In this document: piece after piece, positions 41,069-51,460 of the stretch
How the letters are laid out: each line of letters opens with the position of its first letter
Numbering within the stretch: position 1 is the stretch's first letter
Origin: Chloroflexota bacterium
Lineage (GTDB): Bacteria > Chloroflexota > Anaerolineae > Promineifilales > Promineifilaceae
DNA: 64,000 nucleotides
Assembly: GCA_018004935.1 (NCBI GenBank)
Contig: JAGNBF010000002.1
Coordinates: 119,453-183,452 of the forward strand
Direction: 5' to 3'
Position numbers and translations under genes: made by a program
The notes under the pieces: model-generated
Told to the model about the DNA's origin: nothing
The model's input: only the letters and a program-made list of their open reading frames with translations
Databases searched by the model: none

Positions 41069-44000
41069 CTACGGTATGACATAAAACCCATCCACATTCT
41101 CGCCAGTTAGACTATTGTTGTCACCGATAAAGTAACGTGTACTGGTGTAAGTCCCCGCCGTGGTACCTCCTGGTGTACTAATGGTAAAGATACCAATATC
41201 ATTACCCTTACCCGCCAGACCATTGTTGACACTAAATGTCCCTACCGTACTGAAATAAATCTGGGTGCCTGTTACCCAAAAGGCATCTATTGTCTCATTA
41301 TTGTCATTCGCACTAAAGCCCACATCCGAAGAGTCCATGTACATACTAAAGGCACCATTATTAAAAGCAGAAATGTCTTCATCATTAGCCGAGTAACTGG
41401 GATTGGTGGTCGTCGTCAGATTGCCCGTTGTCGAAAACAGCAATGTGCCCGTGGCCGTGAGGAAGAAGCCATCTATGTCTTCACTATTGGACGTTAAGCC
41501 ATAGGTTGCTCCAATAAAGTACGAACTAAATGTACCGGTAGTCGTACTCCCCAGACTGGTGGGGGTAAAACGTACAATATCGTACTTCGGAAACGAAGCA
41601 ACCGTACCATCAAAGGTCATCAGGATGGTACCATCTGCCATGAGTTGGAAGCCTTGCAAATCAGCCGTAACCCCCACATCACTCCCATCAAAGAAGGTGC
41701 TGTAGTTACCCCCTGAGTAGAACACAATATCTTCTTGGGGGGCGTTTATCGGATTGGTACTGTCGCCTAACGTCAAGAGAAGGCTGTTCGTGGCAGTGCT
41801 GAATTCCAGATAATCCAGGCTAACAGGGTTGGATGTGCTTACCGTGATATTAATGCGGATGGTATGCTGACCCGGGGTCAGGTAAACACCGGGAACCGTG
41901 ACATTTTGGAAGGTACTGGCACTACCGGTATTAGGAATCGTATACGGCCCATAAGTGCTGGCTCCGTCTACCAATAGGGTAAAGGAACCGTTGGCATGGT
42001 TGGCGGCGACTCGTGCTGTCACGTTGTAGATACCGGCCGCGGCCGCGTTCACCTGATACGTCAACCATTCCCCAGTTCGGGCTTCGCCAATGTGTACCCC
42101 ATTCGAGCCACCACCGGTATACAGGTCAACCGATTCCCAGTAGCGCAACGAAGAAGTACCAGCATTCCCCGTAGTGGTGTCATGATAAGCCACCCCCTCT
42201 CCACCACAGTGAAAATATTCGGCTTCTACGCGCACTGGTACCGTATAAGGGCCAAAGGAGCATTCATCATCAATGATGGACAATACGGCGGTTGATTGTG
42301 TACCCAATTGTCCAGGCGATGGGTTCGAGAGGGTTAAATTAACCGTCTCCGCAGGGGAGTCTATCACACCATCGTTAAGAATAGGCACGACAAACGTGGC
42401 ACTCAACGTATTCGCCGGAAAATTTAGCGGGCCACTGGCCACGGTGTAATCATTACCTGCCGTGGCTGTGCCATTGCTGGTGGCATATTGCACCGTAATA
42501 GCCGCACCATAAAGATAAGCCAGGTCTACCGTAATTGTGGCATTGCCCCCAGTTTCATTCACACTATAGGTGGCGGCATTAAAATTAATGGCCGGACCAA
42601 CACTTTGGGCAATCTCCAGATAATCGTAACTGGCTCCCCCATTGATAATTTCCAGGCGTAAAATGTGTTCACCTTGAGACAATACCACCCCGCGCACATA
42701 AAGATCTTGATAAGTGGTATCACTCCCTGTTGGTGGTACGCTGGTGGTGCTACCCACAACAGTATCATCCACTTTCAAGCGGAAAGAGGCGTTACTACCG
42801 GTGGGCGCGGCCGCACGTACCTGCACATCATACAGTTGATTCGTTGACACATTAATAGAATATTCCAGCCACTCCCCAGACACCGTATTAATCAGGTCTA
42901 CACCATTACTGGCCGCGCCATTATTGCGCAAGTCTGCATCCGTGATCCGGAAGTTAGCCGTGCCTTGATTACCAGCCGTGGTATCGTGATAACTGACCCC
43001 TTCACCATTACATAAATGGTTTTCCGTTTCCACCCGTCCGGGCACACCATACGGGCCATAAGCACATTCATTATCGTTGATGGTGACCACGACTTCACTG
43101 GGCGGAATAATGGTAATCGTACCAGGGCTGACACTATCCAGAATGACCCGGAAAAGCTCCGGCGGCTCGTTAGCCGTCGTATCATCAATAATCGGAATTT
43201 CGACTGTGCGGGTTAATACATTGGCGGGAAAGACAATGGTGGAATCATTCGGCGTGTAATCCTGATTGGGAATAGCCGTAATGCCTTCGGTACGATAGCT
43301 CATGGACATCTGACTGCTGAAGGGTTGGCTGAGTTGAACCACCAGTTTAACCGTTGGGCCAGATTCCACTACCGTTTTAGTCGCAACCGTAAAAGAGAGC
43401 GTGGGGGGTGTTTCATCATCCACTAAGGTGATGTTAGCCGAATTGGGGGAACCCAACGTTGCGCCTCCAGGTGTACTTAATGGATTACTCAGGTTTAAGA
43501 GGATGGTTTTATTGCCATCACTGGCGCCTTCATTGATGGGGGTAATGGTAACCGTCTTGCTCGTTTGTCCGGGAGTAAACGTCAGGGTGCCCGCCGCCGG
43601 ACTCACATTATAGTCTGATCCCAAGGTGGCTGAGCCACTGAGGCTAAAAGTAACAGAGGCGTTGCCACTAAAGGCTCGGTCCATTTGCACAATGACGGAG
43701 AGAGCAGATGGCGCATTTTCATTGACACTGTAATAAGCCTGCCCGACCGTAAAGGCTGGCGTTGTGTCATCATCCACAATGGTCACAACGGCCGGATCAC
43801 CGACATTGGGAACAGAGGCATTAGACAAGTTCAGGCGAAACGTTTCATCCCCCTCGAGTACTGTATCAGCGCGAAGGGTTACGGTAATTACTTGCGCTGT
43901 TTCACCAGCGGCAAAAACGATCGTCTGATTGTAGGCCGCATAATCACCCACGCCCGGATCACCTGCCAGGGCTGTTATGTCTTCAGACGAAACGGTTACG

Positions 44001-44326
44001 GAAATGTCATCCTGAAAGGCATATGATAGGGTGAGTAGCGCCTGCGCGGCCGCGGCACCTTCACTCGTCCGCAAAGCAATATTGGCAAAGGCCAGGGTTG
44101 GCGAGGGTCGGGGTGTAAACGACGCCCCAATTGGCCCCATTGAAGGTGGAGCCACCGGTGCTCTCTCAACAAAACGCTGAAAAGCATCTACAATCGCAGG
44201 ACGCAAGAGGGCCACAATGACAATAACGGCAATCCCCAACAGGAGAAGCATAATGCCATATTCGACAAAGCCTTGGCCATCCTGCTGAGAACGGGAAGAT
44301 AAATGGGGATGGTTTTGTGTAGACAC
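41069..44326 (-). CDS. Giant pilin-like protein: class III prepilin N-terminus with Calx-beta and carbohydrate-binding-like modules
   Basis: The product is 1085 aa from GTG 44326 (GGAAGG upstream). Residues 17-42 (GQGFVEYGIMLLLLGIAVIV) match Flp/Tad pilin signals (G-x-x-x-E with a hydrophobic stalk). Then come Calx-beta-like domains (about 75-185, 190-295, 305-415; each ends V-T-I-V-DDD or similar), a CBM6-like domain (about 430-570, EWLEYSINV), a fourth Calx-beta (about 580-680), another CBM6-like domain (about 690-830, GEWLTYQVNA) and a C-terminal repeat of about 60 residues (GSDVGV, DIDGF, TGTLLFSTTGN) seen three to four times. It is presumably displayed on the surface or on a pilus as an adhesin. 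It is the last gene of the minus-strand pilin-like cluster. Confidence 0.8.
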   Translation of the reverse strand: MSTQNHPHLSSRSQQDGQGFVEYGIMLLLLGIAVIVIVALLRPAIVDAFQRFVERAPVAPPSMGPIGASFTPRPSPTLAFANIALRTSEGAAAAQALLTLSYAFQDDISVTVSSEDITALAGDPGVGDYAAYNQTIVFAAGETAQVITVTLRADTVLEGDETFRLNLSNASVPNVGDPAVVTIVDDDTTPAFTVGQAYYSVNENAPSALSVIVQMDRAFSGNASVTFSLSGSATLGSDYNVSPAAGTLTFTPGQTSKTVTITPINEGASDGNKTILLNLSNPLSTPGGATLGSPNSANITLVDDETPPTLSFTVATKTVVESGPTVKLVVQLSQPFSSQMSMSYRTEGITAIPNQDYTPNDSTIVFPANVLTRTVEIPIIDDTTANEPPELFRVILDSVSPGTITIIPPSEVVVTINDNECAYGPYGVPGRVETENHLCNGEGVSYHDTTAGNQGTANFRITDADLRNNGAASNGVDLINTVSGEWLEYSINVSTNQLYDVQVRAAAPTGSNASFRLKVDDTVVGSTTSVPPTGSDTTYQDLYVRGVVLSQGEHILRLEIINGGASYDYLEIAQSVGPAINFNAATYSVNETGGNATITVDLAYLYGAAITVQYATSNGTATAGNDYTVASGPLNFPANTLSATFVVPILNDGVIDSPAETVNLTLSNPSPGQLGTQSTAVLSIIDDECSFGPYTVPVRVEAEYFHCGGEGVAYHDTTTGNAGTSSLRYWESVDLYTGGGSNGVHIGEARTGEWLTYQVNAAAAGIYNVTARVAANHANGSFTLLVDGASTYGPYTIPNTGSASTFQNVTVPGVYLTPGQHTIRINITVSTSNPVSLDYLEFSTATNSLLLTLGDSTNPINAPQEDIVFYSGGNYSTFFDGSDVGVTADLQGFQLMADGTILMTFDGTVASFPKYDIVRFTPTSLGSTTTGTFSSYFIGATYGLTSNSEDIDGFFLTATGTLLFSTTGNLTTTTNPSYSANDEDISAFNNGAFSMYMDSSDVGFSANDNNETIDAFWVTGTQIYFSTVGTFSVNNGLAGKGNDIGIFTISTPGGTTAGTYTSTRYFIGDNNSLTGENVDGFYVIP

Positions 44327-44394
44327 CAGCGCCTTCCTTAATAAAATAAAAATGATGACTTTTGTCTCTTCTCAATATTGCGGGAAAAATGAGG

Positions 44395-44440
44395 CCTGAG
44401 CCTGTCGCAGGTCGTTGATTTCGACAAGCTCAACCAACGT
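44395..44440. repeat. Repeat family D, copy 5
   Basis: TGAGCCTGTCGCAGG and TTTCGACAAGCTCAACC form a partly paired element 70 bp upstream of the giant pilin gene. Confidence 0.65.
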
Positions 44441-44483
44441 CACCACACTTTATTGAGAAGATACGGACATTTCAAGAAAATCT

Positions 44484-44691
44484 GGGTCTTTGGGAATTCA
44501 GGGGGTTGATACCAGATGTGCGAGTTGGCCTTGTGCCTGCCCTGTGTGAGGCAACCATACGGGTTGCCTGTCCCCCACGAAATCCCAAAGAACCGAAAAT
44601 CTATCGCCTTCTTGAAGCAAATCACACCAAGTGATCGTCCGAAAATTAGCGCCACTCAGACCTGACAGGTTTCCGAAAACCTGTCAGGTCT
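44484..44691. repeat. Families C (44484-44595) and B (44658-44691)
   Basis: Family C: TTTGGGAATTCAGGGGGTTG, ATACCAGATGT, GCCTTGTGCCTGCCC, CAACCATACGGGTTGCC, CCCCACGAAATCCC. Family B hairpin: AGACCTGACAGGTTTCCGAA then AACCTGTCAGGTCT. Together they fill the 557-bp gap between the pilin-like genes; the rest (44700-44883) shows nothing I can name. Confidence 0.8.
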
Positions 44692-44883
44692 TGACGGAAC
44701 TTAATCTTTTATGGGCCCTTAATCTTGAGCGAACCCTTACCAAAAGGAACACCCTTATGGCATTGTATCGTTTTCCTGCGCCGAGCAAATGAGTCAATTA
44801 TCTTACCTGGCCCAGACCTGACCGGAAAAGGCTGGGCTACGCTCAGAGGTAGCGGAGAAATTCACCAGAGTCGAATCGCTCAC

Positions 44884-46818
44884 TTATTTCACCAGATAGG
44901 GCAAACCGGGTAGACGAATCTGCCAGCCATAGGTGTCATGACTACCCCCAATATACCGGGCCGTCAAACGTCCCCCATAAAAGGGGGTACACCACTGAGG
45001 CGTAGTCAACATATTGACACACCGGGTGGGATCATTGATAGGTATCTGAATACGGTAAGCTGGCTGAATCCATACACTAGAACAGTTCCCAGGGCGGCAA
45101 TTACGTGTTTCATTGGGGGCCAGATCGGAATCATTATCCTCATTGTTATTTACCCCAAAAGCCCTATACCAATCGGTCGTAGTTGTATTTACCGGGTTAG
45201 CGGGAGAAGCCGGAGCAGGACTAAGTAGATTATAAGCCAACGTATCCAGGTAAAAGACAATGGGTGATAGAGCACCAGAGTCGGAATCAAAAAGGCTAAC
45301 CAGGATTTGTGATCCCCCATATTCCGGGCCAACATAAATCAAGGGAACATCCACCGGGTTCGTGGTGTTGGAGTTCATGGGCAGGTTCCCCATGGCAAAA
45401 ACGGTAACACCCTGAGAGCTATGAGAGAGGCGGCCGCAGTTGGCTACGTGGAGGTTACGTTGATTGGCTTTGCTAGGCACACCTGCCGGGGGTGATTGAT
45501 CCGGCAACCCACATCCAAAAAGACCAGGTGTAGTATCTCTAGCCCCATTGTAGGTAGGGGGACCAGCCCAGATTTCATACCCGTTTTCAGATGCCCCGGA
45601 TATAGCGGTAACATCTAAAAACAAAAAGCGATTACCCGTCGTTTGATCCAGCACAATATCAGAAATACTACTTAAGTTCACCGCAAAGGTACCATATTGA
45701 GAAGGCACCTGAACGGTTTGATCATAAGCCAGGTCGGTATCGCCAGGTGTCACCCAACGCATATCTGTATCATGGGCATTATCAGCGCGGCTGGTATAAG
45801 CGGCAATTGGCTTTCGCTCAATACCCCCACTGGTATTACGGCCAAAATAGTAAAGATGAAAACCGGTTGAACTGCCAGCCACGCTGGGATAATTACCACC
45901 AGGAGCGCCACAGCTACTGTTATTGCCCGTCCGCATTTCATCAATACGGATAAACCAGAAAGGATTCATATCCATTGGTTCATCTGTAACAATCACACAG
46001 CCTTCATACCAACTACGGTCTTGCGCTGTAGGACATTGCTTGTTAATTGTCGTTGTGTTGTTACCGGCATACACAACACTCTGGGTGATGACATAATTTG
46101 TCGTATCGGTGTTTCCTGGTGAGTAGTTCCAGGTATCGGGATCAAAAAGCTCCACCCGTACGACGTTGGTACCGGTCGTGGATTCATAATCTGGGGGAAT
46201 CAAGATGCGATAACGATAGGAAAAATATTGATTGCTATAGGCTGGATTGACATAATGATTGGCTGGGCGCAGATTACTAGAAAGTGGAGAGAAAGGATCC
46301 CCATTCACAACCACACAATTAGGACCAAAAACGGCCTGATTAGACGTATTTAAAACCCCTAACTCCACCCGGCGGCTGGCATAAATGTCAACCAGGGGAA
46401 AATAAGCCGCAGTTGCGCCATGCTCTACTTCAAACACTTCAAAACCGAGCAGGCGCATGAAAAAGAGTTCGACGGGCCAGGTAGAGGTCACAGTGTATTC
46501 GGTGGCCCCGATAACACTGACATCACGAGCGGTGAGGGTGGTACTGATGACGGGGGCGGGAATGGCATTGCTGTTAAGGAATTGTTCTACTTTAACACGG
46601 GCGGCATTCTCGCCCCCGGCGCTTTCCAGTTCTGTGACGCCCGCCAGCGCGGCCGCGTCTACTGCCGCCACCAGCTGGGCCCGCCGCACCCACACCAGGC
46701 CCAGGTCTACCGCCAGACCCACAAAACCTAACAAGGCGATCATCATGACGGCGATCAGCACAATGCTTTGCCCGGCTTCACGGGTAACGGGTCGAAAAAG
46801 TGTGGTTCTTTGTTGCAT
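44884..46818 (-). CDS. TadG-like pseudopilin/pilus-associated protein
   Basis: The product is 644 aa from ATG 46818 (GGTGG upstream); longer frames starting at 46953 are rejected for lack of a ribosome site. The N-terminus EAGQSIVLIAVMMIALLGFV is the Tad_N (TadG) type signal with the hydrophobic stalk; then VWVRRAQLVAAVDAAALAGV is the conserved follow-on helix. The remaining about 550 residues are extracellular, Asn/Thr-rich and without recognised domains, containing several Cys (for example CVVNGDPF, CPTAQDRSWYEGC, CGAPGG) that could form disulfides. TadG in Tad systems is a minor pseudopilin; no tadA/B/C is in the window. Confidence 0.8.
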   Translation of the reverse strand: MQQRTTLFRPVTREAGQSIVLIAVMMIALLGFVGLAVDLGLVWVRRAQLVAAVDAAALAGVTELESAGGENAARVKVEQFLNSNAIPAPVISTTLTARDVSVIGATEYTVTSTWPVELFFMRLLGFEVFEVEHGATAAYFPLVDIYASRRVELGVLNTSNQAVFGPNCVVVNGDPFSPLSSNLRPANHYVNPAYSNQYFSYRYRILIPPDYESTTGTNVVRVELFDPDTWNYSPGNTDTTNYVITQSVVYAGNNTTTINKQCPTAQDRSWYEGCVIVTDEPMDMNPFWFIRIDEMRTGNNSSCGAPGGNYPSVAGSSTGFHLYYFGRNTSGGIERKPIAAYTSRADNAHDTDMRWVTPGDTDLAYDQTVQVPSQYGTFAVNLSSISDIVLDQTTGNRFLFLDVTAISGASENGYEIWAGPPTYNGARDTTPGLFGCGLPDQSPPAGVPSKANQRNLHVANCGRLSHSSQGVTVFAMGNLPMNSNTTNPVDVPLIYVGPEYGGSQILVSLFDSDSGALSPIVFYLDTLAYNLLSPAPASPANPVNTTTTDWYRAFGVNNNEDNDSDLAPNETRNCRPGNCSSVWIQPAYRIQIPINDPTRCVNMLTTPQWCTPFYGGRLTARYIGGSHDTYGWQIRLPGLPYLVK

Positions 46819-47044
46819 AATCCACCTATACATAAGCAAAAAAACGGTAAGCATAGTGAAAAAGGAACCGCTAAAACACCGAGCACGCACCACAGAAAAG
46901 AATTCCCGAGTAAAGCGATGCGTCCTTTGTGTCCTGGCGGGTAACGATAGCATTTACGATTGACGATTTTAGATTTACGATTGAGAACACTCTGGATAAC
47001 GTCTCGTAAAACCCAAAATCTTTATCTTGAAAGCTATACTAACC

Positions 47045-47468
47045 CTCTCGAGGGTTGAGCAAACCTTGTGTTGCCTTCGACAAGTTCAGGCAACGCTTAG
47101 TAGTTACCCTGGCGGTAAACGCCCCTTTTTCAGAAAGTAGGCTTAGTTCAGGTCAGCGTTACAAATTCGTAGGACAATTGGGTGAATCATCCAGTGAGCG
47201 ATTTTTTACCAAATCGCCCTACAAATGTTAAGAACAGCTTGCCAACTTTTGAACCGGGCCGAAAGTGCCCTGGTTTATTAGGGCGGAACTCTCTAGCAGA
47301 TTTAGAAACCAGGTTTTCTCCTGTAAAACACTCCGAATTCGCTGTAAAAACCCAGTGAGTCTTCGGGATTTTGTGGGGTACGGGCAACCTTTGTGGTTGC
47401 CCCACACGGGGCAGGCACAAGGCCAGCCCGTACATATGGTGTCAACCCCCTGAATTCTCAAAGAGTCA
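47045..47468. repeat. Families D (47045-47098) and C inverted (47352-47468)
   Basis: CTCTCGAGGGTTGAGC with CCTTCGACAAGTTCAGGCAA, then after 250 bp of unassigned DNA an inverted family-C copy: TTTGTGGGGTACGGGCAACC, GGCAGGCACAAGGCCAGCCC and GTCAACCCCCTGAATTC. The gap 46819-47497 shows no coding. Confidence 0.75.
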
Positions 47469-47497
47469 ACCCGGTTTCTATTTTTGCCAAATGCTGG

Positions 47498-48814
47498 TTA
47501 GGGCAAGGGTGAAGCTTGACCACAACTATTGTCATAGCTTACAAATTGGAACATAAACCAGCGTTCGGTAGGGCCACCGGTGAAGTGGTATCCTAGCAGG
47601 CGGACATTGGCGAATTGGGACACAGTGACATAATTTTGTGGTGGTGAACCATCCAGCGTACCATACTCATTCCACAAGATGATCCGGATCGTGCGGCCGT
47701 AATCGATATACTCGCGCATTAATGTTTCAACGTTGTTAGATACAGCCGCACCATTCGCTTCACTGTAGGCAACCCGATCACCAATCGTCAACTCCGTATC
47801 ATTAAAGTCGCCCACCTCGTGGAAACCCCGAATGAGATCCAGGCTGTTTCCCGGCCAGATCATCGAATCCCGCAAACGATCATGCCCATTACCGCACCCA
47901 CCGGGGCAAGAATTATCCGTATTCCACTGGAGCCAGGCGTAATTGTTAAAATCATTCTCTAACCCTTCGCCACGGAACAAGAACACATCCCCCTCACGGG
48001 CCTGATTAACAAGGCTATGTTCAGGTAAATGCCCATCTTGCCGGAAAGAGTTATACGTGGGCGGCGGATCGGGATAACGCTGATTGGCATTGGTGCCCAT
48101 AACGTAAGTGGTGTAATCAGTTTGATTTACAGAACGGTTGCGTTCATCCAGGGCAATGGGGAAAGCATCACACCCTTCTGTCTGGTCGGTAGAAACCAAC
48201 GAAGTAATACGGAAAACGTGGAGCGCACGCACCGTAAAAACATTTTCCAGGAACACATCCAAACCCAAAATGGAATCCATATCATGGGCGGCATACATAC
48301 CCACAAACTGTAAACCATTGGCATCTGGGGCCGGGTTGTTCGCATTACAAGTACCCGTGTTACCCACAGGCCCTACCAGTTCTTGCAACACTTCATTTCT
48401 AAACTCATCAGAATAAAGATGAGTCTGGGTGTCGGTATAAGCTACCGTCTGTGAGATACCGTAGGTATGAGTCACCGTGAAATTTTGGTCATTCAAACCA
48501 AAGTCAAAGATGGTATTGGAACCGCTACATGTAGCCCGAACCTGGCCACGTACAGTCCATAAATCCCACCGATCAATATCTAATTCAAGGGTTTGGGTAA
48601 CGGTATTAAAAACAACCGTCACCATCCCCACATCTTCACCGCCATTAGCGCCAAAGCGGGCGGCTTCACGGGCGGCGGTATCTACCTTATTTTGGGTGAC
48701 CAGGTAAAGGCTAAGTTCCACCAATCCGGCGATGATGATCAACGCCACAGGCAGGAAGAGAGCAATCTCCACCAAACTTTGTCCACGCTGTCGCCTTGAT
48801 GTGTCCTGTTTCAT
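47498..48814 (-). CDS. TadE-like pseudopilin with extracellular domain
   Basis: The product is 438 aa from ATG 48814 (GAGGAGA upstream); an ATG at 48838 is in frame but without such a site. The N-terminus RRQRGQSLVEIALFLPVALI is the TadE signal (G-Q-S-L-V-E-x-A) and the next helix contains NKVDTAAREAARFGA. The rest is about 370 residues of a soluble domain with Cys (CSGSN, CNANNPAP, CPGGCGNGHD) and no recognised fold. Minor pseudopilin-like role inferred. It lies 680 bp upstream of the TadG-like gene on the same strand. Confidence 0.8.
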   Translation of the reverse strand: MKQDTSRRQRGQSLVEIALFLPVALIIIAGLVELSLYLVTQNKVDTAAREAARFGANGGEDVGMVTVVFNTVTQTLELDIDRWDLWTVRGQVRATCSGSNTIFDFGLNDQNFTVTHTYGISQTVAYTDTQTHLYSDEFRNEVLQELVGPVGNTGTCNANNPAPDANGLQFVGMYAAHDMDSILGLDVFLENVFTVRALHVFRITSLVSTDQTEGCDAFPIALDERNRSVNQTDYTTYVMGTNANQRYPDPPPTYNSFRQDGHLPEHSLVNQAREGDVFLFRGEGLENDFNNYAWLQWNTDNSCPGGCGNGHDRLRDSMIWPGNSLDLIRGFHEVGDFNDTELTIGDRVAYSEANGAAVSNNVETLMREYIDYGRTIRIILWNEYGTLDGSPPQNYVTVSQFANVRLLGYHFTGGPTERWFMFQFVSYDNSCGQASPLP

Positions 48815-48925
48815 CTCTATTTCTCCTCTAAAAATCATACCGAGTACGAAAACCCAGGTTACTCATTCTTCCCACAAGTAACCACGGTTTACAGATAGTT
48901 ACGTTTAGTATCTATTTATTTCCTG

Positions 48926-49573
48926 TCAGGATGGTGTGAGGGGAATAAGTTCCCCACTATTAGCATCCACCCGAACTACCAGAGATTGCCCCGTTTGACT
49001 GCTGAAGAGGGAGAGGAGCCATTCGATGCGGCCGCTTTGCCCTACCAGATTCAGGTTCATCGTCAAAATGGACACACCTTGCGTCCGGAGGAACTCATCA
49101 CCCCCGGCCTCTTCGAGCAAAATACGAATGGCTTCCGGGCTATCCACCTGCCACCCGCTACTATCCATAGGGGAAAGCGGAGTAGGGGCAGGAGTTTGGG
49201 TAATGAGACGGGCCTGATTATCCACCACCTCAATATAAGCGACCTCATTTAGCGCCGGTGAGTAAAAGGTAAAACCCCACACGGTGCTACCGGTCAAAAT
49301 ATTCTCTCGGGTAACACCCTGGGGCCAGGTGGCCGTCATTTCCAGGAGGGAAGCATCCCCTTGCCAGTTACGGGCAGATGTAGCGGCTTCGGCAAAGGCA
49401 AAGACAGCCGTACTCCCTGCAAAAGGAATAGTAGGCGCGACAACAGCCACCACCGTAGGGGTGATACCTACTTGCGGAGTGCGGTCAGGAAGCCACAGAA
49501 ACGCGGCCGCGATCAGCACAATCGCCAGCAACACCACCAAAATACCACCTAAAATCCACTCAGCTCGACTCAT
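48926..49573 (-). CDS. Membrane-anchored exported protein of unknown function
   Basis: The product is 215 aa with one N-terminal helix (about 8-28) and a soluble domain. The C-terminus (GQSLVVRVDANSGELIPLTP) resembles the end of PepSY-type domains. Pro/Ala/Val-rich stretch TPTVVAVVAPTIPF follows the helix. It lies between the sialidase-like and TadE-like genes on the same strand (112-bp gap to the latter). No active site is seen. Confidence 0.65.
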   Translation of the reverse strand: MSRAEWILGGILVVLLAIVLIAAAFLWLPDRTPQVGITPTVVAVVAPTIPFAGSTAVFAFAEAATSARNWQGDASLLEMTATWPQGVTRENILTGSTVWGFTFYSPALNEVAYIEVVDNQARLITQTPAPTPLSPMDSSGWQVDSPEAIRILLEEAGGDEFLRTQGVSILTMNLNLVGQSGRIEWLLSLFSSQTGQSLVVRVDANSGELIPLTPS

Positions 49574-49607
49574 AGCTTATTGGGTTAACTCTTGTAACGA
49601 CTAAGCC

Positions 49608-49790
49608 ATTGCCTGAGCTTGTTGAAGGTAACACAGATCTTCTACAAGCTCAGCCCTTGAGCGCCTTAGTAATTACTGACTCCTGGGGAGTTGACACCCT
49701 ACAGAGGGGCAACTCTTGTGGTTGTGCTCGTCTGGGCAGGCACAAGACCAGCCCCTACATTTAGTCGCACCCCGCAAATGCCCAAAGAAT
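49608..49790. repeat. Families D (49608-49660) and C (49690-49790, variant)
   Basis: GCCTGAGCTTGTTGAAGGTA with CTTCTACAAGCTCAGCCC, then a diverged family-C copy: AACTCTTGTGGTTGTGCTCG, GGCAGGCACAAGACCAGCCC, CCCAAAGAAT. Confidence 0.7.
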
Positions 49791-49792
49791 AG

Positions 49793-51133
49793 TTATTTCT
49801 TCGTAACCGGCAGGAAAATCCCAAACGCCGGAGGTACACGTTGCCGATGATAAATTTGTATCGGCTGACCACTCACACGCAACTCATACACCAGTTGCAA
49901 CCACTCACCATCAGAGGCAAGCCGAGGATACATCGAACGAGCCTCAAACTCACTCCCCCGATCCACAAACTGATTCCAGGAATTACAACTGCTAACACCC
50001 CAAATCACCTCAGTGGTATGCCCAGTAATACCATCCGTGCCATGATAATAAACATGAACACAGGCTCCAGAACTCACTATCGCCGGAATCACATAATACG
50101 GGTCTTGTGTATTGGCCCCCACCGGTGCCCCAGAAATAGGGTTATCTGGGGATGAGTGCCAGTTGGCAAAATTACTGCAACTAGCGTCACACGTTGTCAA
50201 AAACACCGGTTGGTTATTATCGCCGCCATCCCGGTTGGTATAAACCACATATAACATATTCCCTAACGCCGCAATAGCCGGACGCACCCCAAAATCAGAA
50301 TCCCCTTCAGCCAGATTAATCGGACTTACAGGATTAAATATCCAACTGGATCCTGTCCCCGACACCGTACCTTCTGCATAACGAATCCGGCTATACGTCA
50401 GGGGTGGATCCAAAACCAACTCTTCCCAAACCACATGCAACTTACCATTCGTCGTCTGTGCAAACACCGGATTTAAAGAATATTCCGATGTAATTGCGAC
50501 CGGATTCACCCCACCCCAACTGCTACCTCCAGTGATAGAGCGCATATGAACAACATTCAGGTTATTATTTTGTGGATGAGGAAAATTCTGAGACCAGACC
50601 ACATCCAACACATTACTCCCACTGGCACGAATACGCGGAGCCGTCATACCCGGCGCGTTAAAGGAATAATTCACTTCGCTCAATGTTTGCGCCACCCAAC
50701 TACCCGAACTGTTATTGGCATAACGCAATGTGGTTGTTTGGGCGACTTCATTCTGCTCTAACCAAACCACATGAACTTTGTTATTGGCATCTACAGTTAG
50801 GTTCAATGTGGTCGCATCTACAGTACTATTAGCTACAATGCGTGTTGGGCCATTCCAGGTAGTACCATCATCAGTAGAAATGCGTACATAAGGGGTATGA
50901 ATAGCCCCGACATCATGCAAGTAAACCACAGCTAACGTTGAGCCATCGGGGGAATAAGCTACCCACGGATCAATGGCCCCGTTTACAGCCCCGGTAGACA
51001 ACAAAACCCCAGGCGGTGTACCGGGCCAATTGGGTGTAACTGTCGGCGCAGAATAACCAGGTCTGACCTGTACCAACAAAATAACACCCACAAAAATTGC
51101 ACCTAAAGCCAACATTGGTCCTTTCTTCATCAT
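49793..51133 (-). CDS. Secreted BNR/sialidase-like beta-propeller protein
   Basis: The product is 446 aa from ATG 51133 (GGAGA upstream); the longer frame to 51214 has no ribosome site. Signal peptide (about 5-28) then repeated blades with the Asp-box-like motif STDDGTTWNGP and paired strands such as VHVVWLEQNE, LHVVWEEL and LYVVYTNRDG. Six blades are plausible. Catalytic Arg triad and Tyr of sialidases are not evident, so it is called by fold only. It ends FGIFLPVTKK, a hydrophobic-basic tail reminiscent of short C-terminal tails on other secreted proteins of this group. It could be a ligand-binding surface protein. Confidence 0.7.
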   Translation of the reverse strand: MMKKGPMLALGAIFVGVILLVQVRPGYSAPTVTPNWPGTPPGVLLSTGAVNGAIDPWVAYSPDGSTLAVVYLHDVGAIHTPYVRISTDDGTTWNGPTRIVANSTVDATTLNLTVDANNKVHVVWLEQNEVAQTTTLRYANNSSGSWVAQTLSEVNYSFNAPGMTAPRIRASGSNVLDVVWSQNFPHPQNNNLNVVHMRSITGGSSWGGVNPVAITSEYSLNPVFAQTTNGKLHVVWEELVLDPPLTYSRIRYAEGTVSGTGSSWIFNPVSPINLAEGDSDFGVRPAIAALGNMLYVVYTNRDGGDNNQPVFLTTCDASCSNFANWHSSPDNPISGAPVGANTQDPYYVIPAIVSSGACVHVYYHGTDGITGHTTEVIWGVSSCNSWNQFVDRGSEFEARSMYPRLASDGEWLQLVYELRVSGQPIQIYHRQRVPPAFGIFLPVTKK

Positions 51134-51254
51134 TACCAATCTCCGCAACTCAAACGCTTCACCCTGGGATTGCTCAACTTTGACCCCAGTTGTCAATAAA
51201 TAAGTTTTATCCACAGCGTTTTAACTTAGGATTGACGATTAAATAACTTGAACA

Positions 51255-51365
51255 TTTGCTGTGGCCGGTCTCCTGACCATGCCACTCCCAGCGAACAAGT
51301 TATTTAGTTCTCATTCCTTAGCGGTTTGCTATGGCGCGGTCTCCTGACAGCGCCACCTACCTTAT
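51255..51365. repeat. Repeat family G, two tandem copies
   Basis: TGCTGTGGCCGGTCTCCTGA with CCATGCCACTCCC (51259-51291) and TGCTATGGCGCGGTCTCCTG with ACAGCGCCACC (51327-51357), separated by GCGAACAAGTTATTTAGTTC. The gap 51134-51460 is otherwise without coding. Confidence 0.7.
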
Positions 51366-51460
51366 TTCCGAACGATGACGAAGCATCGTTTGCCGACTTT
51401 TGGACCACGACCTGAAAGCGATGGTTAAATGAGGCAGAAGCCGGACTTTTTGCAGTAGCG